Below, in pieces: positions 36,729 through 44,388 of a stretch of DNA of 64,000 nt. A program made the position numbers and the translations under genes. The stretch comes from Bacteroidales bacterium 52_46 (GTDB taxonomy: Bacteria > Bacteroidota > Bacteroidia > Bacteroidales > Muribaculaceae). The notes under the pieces are model-generated. The model ran no database searches, was not told the origin of the DNA, and saw only the letters and a program-made list of their open reading frames with translations. Positions within the stretch are counted from its first letter, which is position 1, and every line of letters starts with the position of its first letter. The DNA is taken from contig MNQK01000006.1 of NCBI GenBank assembly GCA_001915385.1, positions 56,125 through 120,124 on the forward strand, written 5' to 3'.

Positions 36729-39005
36729 ATGGAAATATTGTTTCTTTGTGTAGTGATTTTTTTGTTCCTGCTGGCCATTTTCGACCTGTCGGTGGGAGTG
36801 AGCAACGATGCGGTCAACTTTCTGAACTCTGCCATAGGGTCAAAAGCCGCATCATTCAAGAGAGTGCTTATAGTGGCATCTGTAGGCGTTTTCATCGGGG
36901 CGGCCATGAGCAACGGCATGATGGACATAGCGCGCCACGGAATATTCCGGCCGGAATATTTCTCCTTCTACGACCTTATATGCATCTTCATGGCAGTGAT
37001 GGTCACCGACATCATTCTGCTCGACATATTCAATACCCTCGGTATGCCTACGTCGACTACAGTCTCGATGGTGTTCGAGCTGCTCGGAGCCACATTCGTA
37101 GTAGCCATAATCAAGATGGCGGGAGGTGCTGACCTCGGTCTGAGTGATTTGCTCAACACGGAAAAGGCACTATCTGTTATCCTCGGCATATTCCTGTCGG
37201 TGGCGATAGCATTCTTTTTCGGGACTGTCGTCCATTTCATTTCACGAACGATATTTTCATTCAACTACCGGAGCAAACTGACCTGGAAAATCGGCATTTT
37301 CGGAGGCATCTGCGCCACAGCGATAGTCTATTTCCTGCTTATCAAGGGTATAAAGGACCTATCGTTCATGACACCGGAACTTAAAGGATGGATCAACAGC
37401 CACACCTCGCTTATCATCGGAGGCTGCTTCCTGATATTCACACTGCTGATGCAATTGCTACATTTCCTGAAAGTCAATGTGCTCAAAGTGATTGTGCTGA
37501 TGGGCACATTCTCACTCGCCATGGCATTTGCCGGCAACGACCTTGTCAACTTCATCGGTGTGCCGCTGAGCGGACTCGCTTCCTTCCAGGACTATGCGGC
37601 CAACGGCGGAGGGGACGCCCACGGATTTCTCATGAACTCACTCAACGGACCGGCCAATACCCCGGTATATTTCCTCATCGGAGCGGGTGTTATAATGGTT
37701 GTGGCTCTCGCCACATCGAAAAAAGCGAAGAATGTGACAAAAACCGAAATCGGACTCGGAAGCCAGCAAGGTGGCGACGAGATGTTCGGCTCCTCGAGAA
37801 TAGCGCGCCGTCTTGTCAGATGGACGCTCTCGGTGCTCGCATGGGTACGGCGCGTGACACCTCCGCGTGTGCGCCGGTGGTTCAACCGCCGCTTTAATGT
37901 CGACGAGACCATCATGGACCAGGGTGCGGCATTCGACCTCATACGCGGTTCGGTCAACCTCGTCCTCGCCGGCGCGCTCATTGCACTCGGCACCTCAATG
38001 AAACTGCCTCTGTCGACCACATTCGTCACCTTCATGGTGGCAATGGGTACATCGCTTGCCGACCGTTCCTGGGGACGCGAAAGCGCCGTATTCCGTATCA
38101 CGGGCGTCATATCCGTAATCGGCGGCTGGTTCATTACCGCAGGCGCCGCATTCATCGGAGCCGGAGTGATTGTGGCACTCATGCACTTCGGAGGCCACTG
38201 GGTGATATTCGCTCTCGCCGTACTGACGATATACCTTCTCATACGCAGCAACCGCCGTTTCAAAAACAAACAGGAAACCGAAAGCAGCGACGCCCTCTTC
38301 CAGACCATAATAACCACCGAGGACAAAACCAGGACATGGCCGATGCTCATGCTCTACATAAAAGAGCAGCAGCAGGACTTCCTCGCTTTCGCCGAAAACA
38401 GTTACCGCGACATAACGGCAGCATTCATTGCCGAAAACTCCGGCGCGCTAAACAAAGCGGAGTCTGCGCTTGCCCAACGCAAAAACGTGCTGAAGAATGC
38501 ACGCCGCAAGGAAACGCTGTGCCTGCGCCACGTGCAGCACGAGACGGCCATAGAGAAAAGCCCGTGGTTTTATCTGAGCAACAACCTGTGCATGTCGCTG
38601 CTCTACAATCTGCGGCGTATCAATGAAGTGTGTAAGGAACATGTCGAAAACAATTTCCGGCCGCTGCCCCCGCGCTACACCGAGGAGTACGAGCTCCTTC
38701 GCACCCGCATCAGCATACTCTTCAACGATACTCTCGAGGTGATGCAGAGCAACGACATGCAGCCCATAGCACTGTTGCGCCGCCACTGCGATGAAATAAA
38801 GGACTCTATATCGGCAGCCTACCACCGCATTCAGGACCACCTGCGTGAAGGCGACACGGCCTCGATGACGGTGCTTTACGTCTATGTCAACATACTGCAG
38901 GAGACGCAGGAAATGGTATCGTCAATACGAAAATACCTCCGGGCCTTCGCCAAACTCCGCGACTCGGAATTCCGCACCCGCCCTTCCCTCCTGTCGGCCG
39001 AATAA
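36729..39005 (+). CDS. PiT-family phosphate transporter fused to a PhoU-like domain
   Basis: 758 residues from ATG 36729 (a frame from 36690 starts at a TTG in the leader). The first ~525 residues are a PiT sodium- or proton-coupled phosphate permease: about 10-12 membrane helices and the two duplicated signature motifs, 'GVSNDAVNFLNSA' near the N-terminus and 'AFAGNDLVNFIGVP' in the middle. The last ~220 residues are a cytoplasmic helical PhoU-like domain, the element that normally tunes phosphate import and signalling. Fused PiT-PhoU proteins are known in Bacteroidota. The two-component genes just upstream fit a phosphate-linked unit. A hairpin terminator follows at 39106. Confidence 0.9.
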   Translation: MEILFLCVVIFLFLLAIFDLSVGVSNDAVNFLNSAIGSKAASFKRVLIVASVGVFIGAAMSNGMMDIARHGIFRPEYFSFYDLICIFMAVMVTDIILLDIFNTLGMPTSTTVSMVFELLGATFVVAIIKMAGGADLGLSDLLNTEKALSVILGIFLSVAIAFFFGTVVHFISRTIFSFNYRSKLTWKIGIFGGICATAIVYFLLIKGIKDLSFMTPELKGWINSHTSLIIGGCFLIFTLLMQLLHFLKVNVLKVIVLMGTFSLAMAFAGNDLVNFIGVPLSGLASFQDYAANGGGDAHGFLMNSLNGPANTPVYFLIGAGVIMVVALATSKKAKNVTKTEIGLGSQQGGDEMFGSSRIARRLVRWTLSVLAWVRRVTPPRVRRWFNRRFNVDETIMDQGAAFDLIRGSVNLVLAGALIALGTSMKLPLSTTFVTFMVAMGTSLADRSWGRESAVFRITGVISVIGGWFITAGAAFIGAGVIVALMHFGGHWVIFALAVLTIYLLIRSNRRFKNKQETESSDALFQTIITTEDKTRTWPMLMLYIKEQQQDFLAFAENSYRDITAAFIAENSGALNKAESALAQRKNVLKNARRKETLCLRHVQHETAIEKSPWFYLSNNLCMSLLYNLRRINEVCKEHVENNFRPLPPRYTEEYELLRTRISILFNDTLEVMQSNDMQPIALLRRHCDEIKDSISAAYHRIQDHLREGDTASMTVLYVYVNILQETQEMVSSIRKYLRAFAKLRDSEFRTRPSLLSAE

Positions 39006-39105
39006 AACCACCCGCAAGCACAATATCCTTATGTCCCCACATACCGGATATGCTTGAAATAGAATATTTGTACGGATACATCGGCCGATAAAAGTTTTTA
39101 GAGTA

Positions 39106-39132
39106 AAAAGTCCGCAAAATATGCGGACTTTT
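39106..39132 (+). terminator. Terminator of the phosphate transporter gene
   Basis: 11-bp perfect stem AAAAGTCCGCA (39106-39116) with TGCGGACTTTT (39122-39132), 5-nt loop, T-rich right arm. The higB promoter (-7 box TATCTTTG at 39146-39153) starts right after it. Confidence 0.8.
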
Positions 39133-39176
39133 CTCAAATAAGTATTATCTTTGCCATAAACAGTCATTACCGGCAG

Positions 39177-39494
39177 ATGAAAATCATATTCGACAAGAAA
39201 TATCTGGAAGAACTTTATCTTGAAGGCCGTACTTCCGATAAGAAACATCGTTTCCAGCCACAGGTCATTGCCAAATACCGCAAAACTATTGACCTGCTTG
39301 AATCTTTGTCGGTTATCGAGGATTTATTCCGGTTTCATTCCCTAAATTATGAGACACTTTCGGGAGATAAGGCCGGATTGGAGTCGGTACGGGTCAATAA
39401 CCAGTACCGTATCGAGTTCAAGACAACAAAAGTAGTATCGGATATTGTTGTTACAGTATGCAACATATTGGAATTATCAAACCATTATAAATAA
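39177..39494 (+). CDS. HigB-like toxin (RelE/ParE superfamily)
   Basis: 105 residues. Matches the HigB type of ribosome-dependent mRNA interferase: 'LESLSVIEDLFRFHSLNYETL', 'VRVNNQYRIEF' and a C-terminal 'VCNILELSNHYK', with the basic and aromatic residues of the RelE fold. It is the first gene of a toxin-antitoxin pair, toxin first as in higBA, and 7 nt before the antitoxin start. The promoter at 39146-39153 leaves a short leader. Expected to cut mRNA when antitoxin is lost; activity not shown. Confidence 0.9.
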   Translation: MKIIFDKKYLEELYLEGRTSDKKHRFQPQVIAKYRKTIDLLESLSVIEDLFRFHSLNYETLSGDKAGLESVRVNNQYRIEFKTTKVVSDIVVTVCNILELSNHYK

Positions 39495-39501
39495 AATTGT
39501 C

Positions 39502-39813
39502 ATGGCAAAAGTCACTTACGGATACGAACCGACGCACCCCGGAGAAGTAATCAAAGACGAAATAGAATACCGCAACATCTCCCAGCGTGAACTTGCCCGG
39601 CAATTAGGCATGTCATATAAGGCGTTGAATGATTTGCTTAACGGCAGGCGGTCACTTTCCGCCACCACCGCCATGATGCTCGAAGCTGCGCTCGATATAC
39701 CGGCCGATTCGCTTTTGCGCCTGCAAATGAAATACAATATGCACCGCACGGCCAATGACCCCTCATTTATCGAGCGACTGAACAATATACGCAAATATGC
39801 GGCATTGCTGTGA
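39502..39813 (+). CDS. HigA-like antitoxin
   Basis: 103 residues from ATG 39502 (the open frame from 39445 is only the overlap with the toxin gene). The sequence 'THPGEVIKDEIEYRNISQ' followed by 'LARQLGMSYKALNDLLNGR' is a Xre-type helix-turn-helix of the HigA class. Antitoxins of this class bind both the toxin and the shared promoter. A 150-bp palindromic element starts just after the stop codon. Confidence 0.92.
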   Translation: MAKVTYGYEPTHPGEVIKDEIEYRNISQRELARQLGMSYKALNDLLNGRRSLSATTAMMLEAALDIPADSLLRLQMKYNMHRTANDPSFIERLNNIRKYAALL

Positions 39814-39816
39814 CAG

Positions 39817-39966
39817 GATATTGTAAAACTAATGTTGACGGTTACATGATGTAGGGCTGCACCGGGGTGCAGCCGATAGCAAAAGCTGATTATCATCTGC
39901 TTGACGGCTGCTCCGGGGAGCAGCCATACACATGCAGCCGTCAACGTCAGTTTTGCAATACCGTCC
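39817..39966. repeat. Palindromic element with REP-like inner hairpins
   Basis: The ends (about 39820-39842 and 39938-39960) are imperfect inverted repeats of ~23 bp with four mismatches. Inside, GGCTGCACC/GGTGCAGCC (39855-39874) and GGCTGCTCC/GGAGCAGCC (39906-39925) are near-perfect hairpins, and TGACGGCTGC (39902-39911) pairs with 39934-39943. A truncated relative of the first hairpin lies at 63831-63846. The 39814-40086 gap holds no gene besides this and the promoter at 40053. Confidence 0.75.
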
Positions 39967-40052
39967 TTTCATCTGGGTCGGCTATATGATTTGCCTATAG
40001 CCGCGATAGGAAAAAACCTTGACAATCGCTTTTAACGTCATCGCGAAGGCTA

Positions 40053-40060
40053 TACTTTTG
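40053..40060 (+). promoter_or_regulatory. -7 box before the small membrane protein gene
   Basis: TACTTTTG fits TAnnTTTG; the ATG at 40087 is 26 nt downstream. The exporter pair behind it probably shares this promoter. Confidence 0.5.
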
Positions 40061-40086
40061 CGGCAAAATTTAAAAAGCGAAAGATT

Positions 40087-40287
40087 ATGAGCCAACCGAT
40101 GATTGTATGGTGCGTGACAGTGGCAGTGCTGCTGCTCGCATTCCTGTTAAGAGCCATAGAGAAGCATCATGCCGGATGCCGGCACAACCACGCCGTGCGC
40201 AAGCCGAGACACCTGTTTGAACTCGGCAAAGAAAAAGAAATGTTCTATATCCCCGGAGACAGCGACGATGATGACTTCGACGATTGA
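40087..40287 (+). CDS. Small membrane protein upstream of the exporter pair
   Basis: 66 residues. One N-terminal membrane helix (about 4-21, 'IVWCVTVAVLLLAFLL'), a His/Cys-containing basic loop (EKHHAGCRHNHAVRK) and an acidic tail ending DSDDDDFDD. I do not recognise a family. Its last 20 bases overlap the start of the ThrE-like gene. A promoter box is well placed. The overlap and the acidic and metal-ligand-like residues support a real gene; a chance frame is not excluded. Confidence 0.55.
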   Translation: MSQPMIVWCVTVAVLLLAFLLRAIEKHHAGCRHNHAVRKPRHLFELGKEKEMFYIPGDSDDDDFDD

Positions 40288-41074
40288 TACGGCCGGAGGC
40301 GCGCCCGCGCAGGCCGACATACGCAGAATCGCATCGTTTCTTGCCGAATATGCCTCATGGCTGGCAGGATGCGGCGCGACATGCATACGGATAGAGAAAA
40401 ACACACGACGTATGGCCGGAGCCTTCGGGGTAGGATTCGACATATCCATAATGCCCGCGCATGTGTATGTGTCGGTGTGGGACAGGGACATGACCGACCG
40501 ATGCGTGACAGTAAGCAAAACCACCGGCAAAGGCATCAGTTTTGACCTCAACGCAAAGCTTAGCCGGCTCAGCTGGGAAGTGGCTGACAACAGACTTGAT
40601 TTCGCCACTGCCGTAAGCCGTTTCGAAAAAATCAAGGAGACGCGCCCTACCGGAAAATATGAGGTACTTGTGCTGACAAGTCTTGCCAACGCATCGTTCT
40701 GCCGCCTTTTCGGGGGCGACGCGATAGCGATGCTGATAGTGTTCATATCGACACTTGCCGGCTACAGGCTCAAACAAATAATGCTTGACGACGGCCGCGA
40801 CATCCGTCTTGCATTCCTGTGCGCGTCATTCTTCTCGGCCACAATCAGCGCCGGAGGGCATATCTTCGAAATCGGCTCCACGCCCGAGATAGCGCTCGGC
40901 ACAAGCGTGCTCTATCTGATACCGGGCGTACCCTACATCAACGCCGTCAGCGACATGATTGACCGGCACTACCTGTGCGGTTTCAGCCGTTTCATCGACG
41001 CGCTGGTGCTTACCGCGTGCCTGTCGGCCGGGCTGTGTGCCGGAATGTTCATATTAGGATTAAAATGGTTTTAA
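40268..41074 (+). CDS. ThrE-type exporter subunit, N-terminal-domain protein (YjjP-like)
   Basis: 268 residues from the ATG at 40268; a longer frame to 40169 would overlap the small gene by ~120 bp and is less likely. The N-terminal ~120 residues are the cytoplasmic ThrE domain ('ASFLAEYASWLAGCGATCIR', 'DISIMPAHVYVSVWD'), followed by four or five membrane helices with 'YLIPGVPYINAVSDM' near the end. The family holds amino-acid exporters and the E. coli YjjP/YjjB pair, which exports succinate. Here, as there, the two halves are separate genes 13 bp apart. Succinate export would suit a succinate-producing anaerobe, but the substrate is not shown. Confidence 0.88.
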   Translation: MMTSTIDTAGGAPAQADIRRIASFLAEYASWLAGCGATCIRIEKNTRRMAGAFGVGFDISIMPAHVYVSVWDRDMTDRCVTVSKTTGKGISFDLNAKLSRLSWEVADNRLDFATAVSRFEKIKETRPTGKYEVLVLTSLANASFCRLFGGDAIAMLIVFISTLAGYRLKQIMLDDGRDIRLAFLCASFFSATISAGGHIFEIGSTPEIALGTSVLYLIPGVPYINAVSDMIDRHYLCGFSRFIDALVLTACLSAGLCAGMFILGLKWF

Positions 41075-41087
41075 GGCAGACTGAGCT

Positions 41088-41582
41088 ATGTGGAACGATA
41101 TACTTATAAATATTTTTGAGGATGGATTGTTTGCGGCGATAGCGGCAATCGGTTTTTCCAGCATCAGCAACACACCGCGGCGCGCCTACCTGACATGCGG
41201 ACTGATTGCGGCCGCCGGGCACGCCATAAGATATATACTGACAATGCCCGGTTTTATCGGACTACACATAGTGGTGGCGGGGACGATTGCGGCATTCGCC
41301 ATCGGAGTGCTGTCGGTGATTTTCGCACCGCGTATCAAATGTCCGGCCGAGGTGTGCTTTTTCCCCGCGTTGCTCCCCATGATACCGGGCATGTATGCCT
41401 ACCGCACGGTCGAGGCACTTATATCATGTCTGTATCATACCAAAGAGGAAGCGTTCAACCATTATCTATACCTGCTGACCTACAACGGGCTGACCTGTAC
41501 GTTTATAATATTGGGAATGGTAATCGGAGTCACGATACCGGTATTTTTATTCAAAAAACTTTCATTCACAGCGACAAGATAG
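41088..41582 (+). CDS. ThrE-type exporter subunit, C-terminal membrane protein (YjjB-like)
   Basis: 164 residues, about five membrane helices, with the family motif 'FFPALLPMIPGMYAYR' near residues 90-105. It is the second half of a split ThrE exporter and belongs in one transcript with the gene 13 bp upstream. A LysR regulator gene begins 27 bp downstream with its own promoter, in a palindrome. Confidence 0.9.
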   Translation: MWNDILINIFEDGLFAAIAAIGFSSISNTPRRAYLTCGLIAAAGHAIRYILTMPGFIGLHIVVAGTIAAFAIGVLSVIFAPRIKCPAEVCFFPALLPMIPGMYAYRTVEALISCLYHTKEEAFNHYLYLLTYNGLTCTFIILGMVIGVTIPVFLFKKLSFTATR

Positions 41583-41583
41583 C

Positions 41584-41611
41584 GATATTCTCAATATCTT
41601 TGCAAAGATAT
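41584..41611 (+). promoter_or_regulatory. Operator palindromes and promoter of the LysR gene
   Basis: GATATT-CTC-AATATC (41584-41598) overlaps a perfect 18-bp palindrome ATATCTTTGCAAAGATAT (41594-41611). The second holds the -7 box TATCTTTG (41595-41602) and runs into the start codon (41610). Likely a self-regulation site of the LysR protein. Confidence 0.65.
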
Positions 41612-42509
41612 GGAACTACGACAGTTAAGATATTTCGTCAAAGCGGCCGAAACGCTCAATTTCTCGGACGCGGCAAAAGCGCTCAACATAGCGCAAAGCT
41701 CACTATCGCAGCAGATAAAACAGCTGGAGGAGGAGCTCGACGTGCAGCTCTTCCTGCGCAACAGCCATGCCATACGTCTCACCGAGGCGGGCGAGCTCAT
41801 GCTCCCTTTCGCCCTGCGCACGGTGCATGATGCCGAGACATGCGCCCAGCGCATACACGACCTGCAGAAACTGCTGTCGGGAACGCTCAACATCGGAGTG
41901 ACCTATTCGTTCAGTCCGATACTGACCGAGACGGTCATATCGTTCATGAAATTGTATCCCGGCATCAAGCTCAACATCATCTACAAGCCTATGGGCGAAC
42001 TGATGGAACTGCTCGCGAAGCGTGAACTTGATTTCGTGCTGGCGTTCAAGCCCACGAAGCCGGTGGCCGATTTGGAGTCGCATATCCTGTTTCAGAACAG
42101 CCTGTCGGCCGTGGTCAATACCTCACACCCCCTCGCTTCAAAAGAGAAAGTGACTCTCGCCGAACTTGAGAAATATGAACTTGCCCTTCCGTCGAAAGGG
42201 CTTCAGGCGCGCAACGCATTCGACCATATAGCCGACACATACAGCCGCTTTCACATACGCATAGAGCTGAACGAGGTTAACATACTGCTCAAGCTGATAC
42301 GGCAGACTCGCCTCGTGACAGTGCTCGCCGAAGACTCCATATACAACGAGCACGACGTCAAAGCCGTGCCGCTCGATATTCCCGACAATGAAATGACCGG
42401 CTGCGTCCACATACTCAAGGACAGCTACCACAAGCACTCCATGAAGGAATTCGTAAGACTCCTGAGCGAATCGCTCGCCGTAAAAAAACGCCGGAACTCG
42501 TGGATATAG
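41610..42509 (+). CDS. LysR-family transcriptional regulator
   Basis: 299 residues. N-terminal winged helix 'LRYFVKAAETLNFSDAAKAL' and 'SSLSQQIKQLEEEL' (about 5-40), linker helix, and periplasmic-binding-like effector domain from residue ~90 ('GTLNIGVTYSFSPILTETVI'), resembling the CynR/CatR-type. LysR proteins usually bind a small-molecule signal and regulate a divergent or adjacent gene; here the exporter genes are just upstream in the same direction, and the SusCD locus converges. The -7 box lies 7 nt before the start codon, so the mRNA may be leaderless. Confidence 0.93.
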   Translation: MELRQLRYFVKAAETLNFSDAAKALNIAQSSLSQQIKQLEEELDVQLFLRNSHAIRLTEAGELMLPFALRTVHDAETCAQRIHDLQKLLSGTLNIGVTYSFSPILTETVISFMKLYPGIKLNIIYKPMGELMELLAKRELDFVLAFKPTKPVADLESHILFQNSLSAVVNTSHPLASKEKVTLAELEKYELALPSKGLQARNAFDHIADTYSRFHIRIELNEVNILLKLIRQTRLVTVLAEDSIYNEHDVKAVPLDIPDNEMTGCVHILKDSYHKHSMKEFVRLLSESLAVKKRRNSWI

Positions 42510-42517
42510 TAAAAAAC

Positions 42518-42572
42518 TGTAGCAGGTGCAGGATTAACGCGTTCAATACGCGTTAATCCTGCACCTGCTACA
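42518..42572. terminator. Bidirectional terminator between the LysR gene and SusD
   Basis: 24-bp perfect stem (42518-42541 with 42549-42572), 7-nt loop. The LysR gene ends at 42509 and the fructan SusD gene ends at 42590 on the other strand. T-tract is weak on either side, but A-rich DNA upstream favours minus-strand termination. Confidence 0.8.
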
Positions 42573-42589
42573 TGTTATATACTTATACG

Positions 42590-44356
42590 TCAGAACGAGG
42601 GATAGCCCGGATTCTGGGTATAGCGGCCCAGTGAGAAGTTGTACTGTGCCACAGGTATCGGATAGTATTCCTCTCCGGCATCAAAGACCGCGTCACGGTA
42701 ATAGATGCGGTTATCCTTTTCGGCATCGAAATATCGCGTCATCACATCTTTTGCAATGCCCCAACGCACAAGGTCGAAGAATCGCTCGCCTTCGAGAGCT
42801 TTTTCAAGGCGCATCTCGGTGCGGAGTGCCCGGCGGGCGTAATCCTGAGTCCATCCGGCTGCGGGATAAAGCCCGATTTTATAGTTGGCGGCATCTTTTT
42901 CCGGATTATTGAAATCCTTAACGTATGCACTGTTCATGGCACGTGAACGCACTTCGTTAATCAGAGTGCGCGCCTCCTCCAGACCGTCGCCTCCGAGTTC
43001 GATAAGAGCTTCGGCCTTATAGAGCAGCAGATCGGCATAGCGGATAATCTGCCAGTTGAGCTGCGAAGCGCCCCAGGGCCATCCCTGGAACATGTCGGGA
43101 GATTCAGGTGATACCCAGAATCGTTTCGCGCAGTTATGACCATAGACACCGCGGTCGCGCACCCACGACTGGCATGGTGATTCCTTATATGTCTTGTACG
43201 TGATTGTCGGACGGCCTACGACGAAATCGAGGCGTGGATCGACATTGTGGTCTGTATTGCTTAGGGTCTGGTGCTCGTCGTCTATGAAATTAACCACGCC
43301 ATAGTCGGGAAGTGACTGGTAGTCGAATACCGGCAGGCCATTCTCATCGGTCTGATAGGCGTTGATAAGGTCTTGCGAAGGGAGGAAGAACCCGTCGCCG
43401 TGGTATGGGCTGTTGCCACCGGGTGAATTGAGCAGATTGCTCCAGTTTACGCGACCTGCGTCGCCCGAACCGTCGTTCATCGAATATTGGATTGCAAATA
43501 CCGATTCGGGACCGTTTTCGTTGGCGATAAGGTCGAGGCCCTGAAAATCCGAGAGAAGATGATACCCCTTGACATTGTCAATCAGTTCGACTACCTCCTT
43601 GAGCAATTCCTTATTTATATTTATTACGGCATGGGTGGCCGGATCCTGTTCGTAGGCCTGATACAGTTTTACTTTAGCGGCGTATGCGAGAGCGATATTT
43701 CTGTTGATACGTCCCGTCTCGGCATGACGTTCGGGAAGTGATTCGGCGGCTTCAAGAAGCTCACCGGCAATTCGGGACAGATGCTGCTCGCGCGTGAACT
43801 CATCGTTGGGCACATTGACGTATTCCGATTCGGGCAAGTTTTCATCCATATACGGCACCTTATTGAATAGTCGTACCAATTCGAAGTAGAAGTGAGCTCG
43901 CAATACCTTCATTTCAGCTATGCGCGAAGCCTTTACAGGCACTTCTTTTTCATCGGCTTTCTCCAGCACACGGAGAGCTGCGTTGCATCGTGAAATCTGA
44001 CTGTAGAGATTGAACCATTTTCCGTCGATATTACCGTTGTTTGCCTGTACCTGGAAAGTCTCCATGGCGTGTACATCCCACAGATCGCCTTCGCCGCCTC
44101 CGCCTTTATAGGCATTGTCGGCCCTTACTTCTCCGAAGCTCCAGTTGGAGGTGGGACGTACCCAGGGGTCGCCCTGTTCGTTGGTGAATCCCGACAGGCC
44201 GGCATATGCCGAGTTGACAAGGAGGTCGATTGCCTCGGTCGAAGTCATCACTCCGTCGGAGAGACTGCCTTGCGGAGTATTCTCCAGAAAATCCTCGCTA
44301 CAGCCGGCAAGCATCACGGTGCAGCCTAAAGCCAATATGATATTATGTAGTTTCAT
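42590..44356 (-). CDS. SusD-family fructan-binding lipoprotein
   Basis: 588 residues; lipobox LAGC (Cys19). SusD/RagB fold with 'WQIIRYADLLLYKAEALIEL', 'RTEMRLEKALEGERFFDLVRW' (each quoted in part) and the 'YYPIPVAQYNFSLG' end. Pairs with the SusC gene 32 bp upstream. Context (GH32, fructokinase, sensor with sugar-binding domain) points to fructan or fructo-oligosaccharide as ligand. It is the last gene of the minus-strand block, followed by the strong hairpin at 42518-42572. Confidence 0.95.
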   Translation of the reverse strand: MKLHNIILALGCTVMLAGCSEDFLENTPQGSLSDGVMTSTEAIDLLVNSAYAGLSGFTNEQGDPWVRPTSNWSFGEVRADNAYKGGGGEGDLWDVHAMETFQVQANNGNIDGKWFNLYSQISRCNAALRVLEKADEKEVPVKASRIAEMKVLRAHFYFELVRLFNKVPYMDENLPESEYVNVPNDEFTREQHLSRIAGELLEAAESLPERHAETGRINRNIALAYAAKVKLYQAYEQDPATHAVININKELLKEVVELIDNVKGYHLLSDFQGLDLIANENGPESVFAIQYSMNDGSGDAGRVNWSNLLNSPGGNSPYHGDGFFLPSQDLINAYQTDENGLPVFDYQSLPDYGVVNFIDDEHQTLSNTDHNVDPRLDFVVGRPTITYKTYKESPCQSWVRDRGVYGHNCAKRFWVSPESPDMFQGWPWGASQLNWQIIRYADLLLYKAEALIELGGDGLEEARTLINEVRSRAMNSAYVKDFNNPEKDAANYKIGLYPAAGWTQDYARRALRTEMRLEKALEGERFFDLVRWGIAKDVMTRYFDAEKDNRIYYRDAVFDAGEEYYPIPVAQYNFSLGRYTQNPGYPSF

Positions 44357-44388
44357 CTTAAATCGTATTGTAAATTAGTGATTATGAA

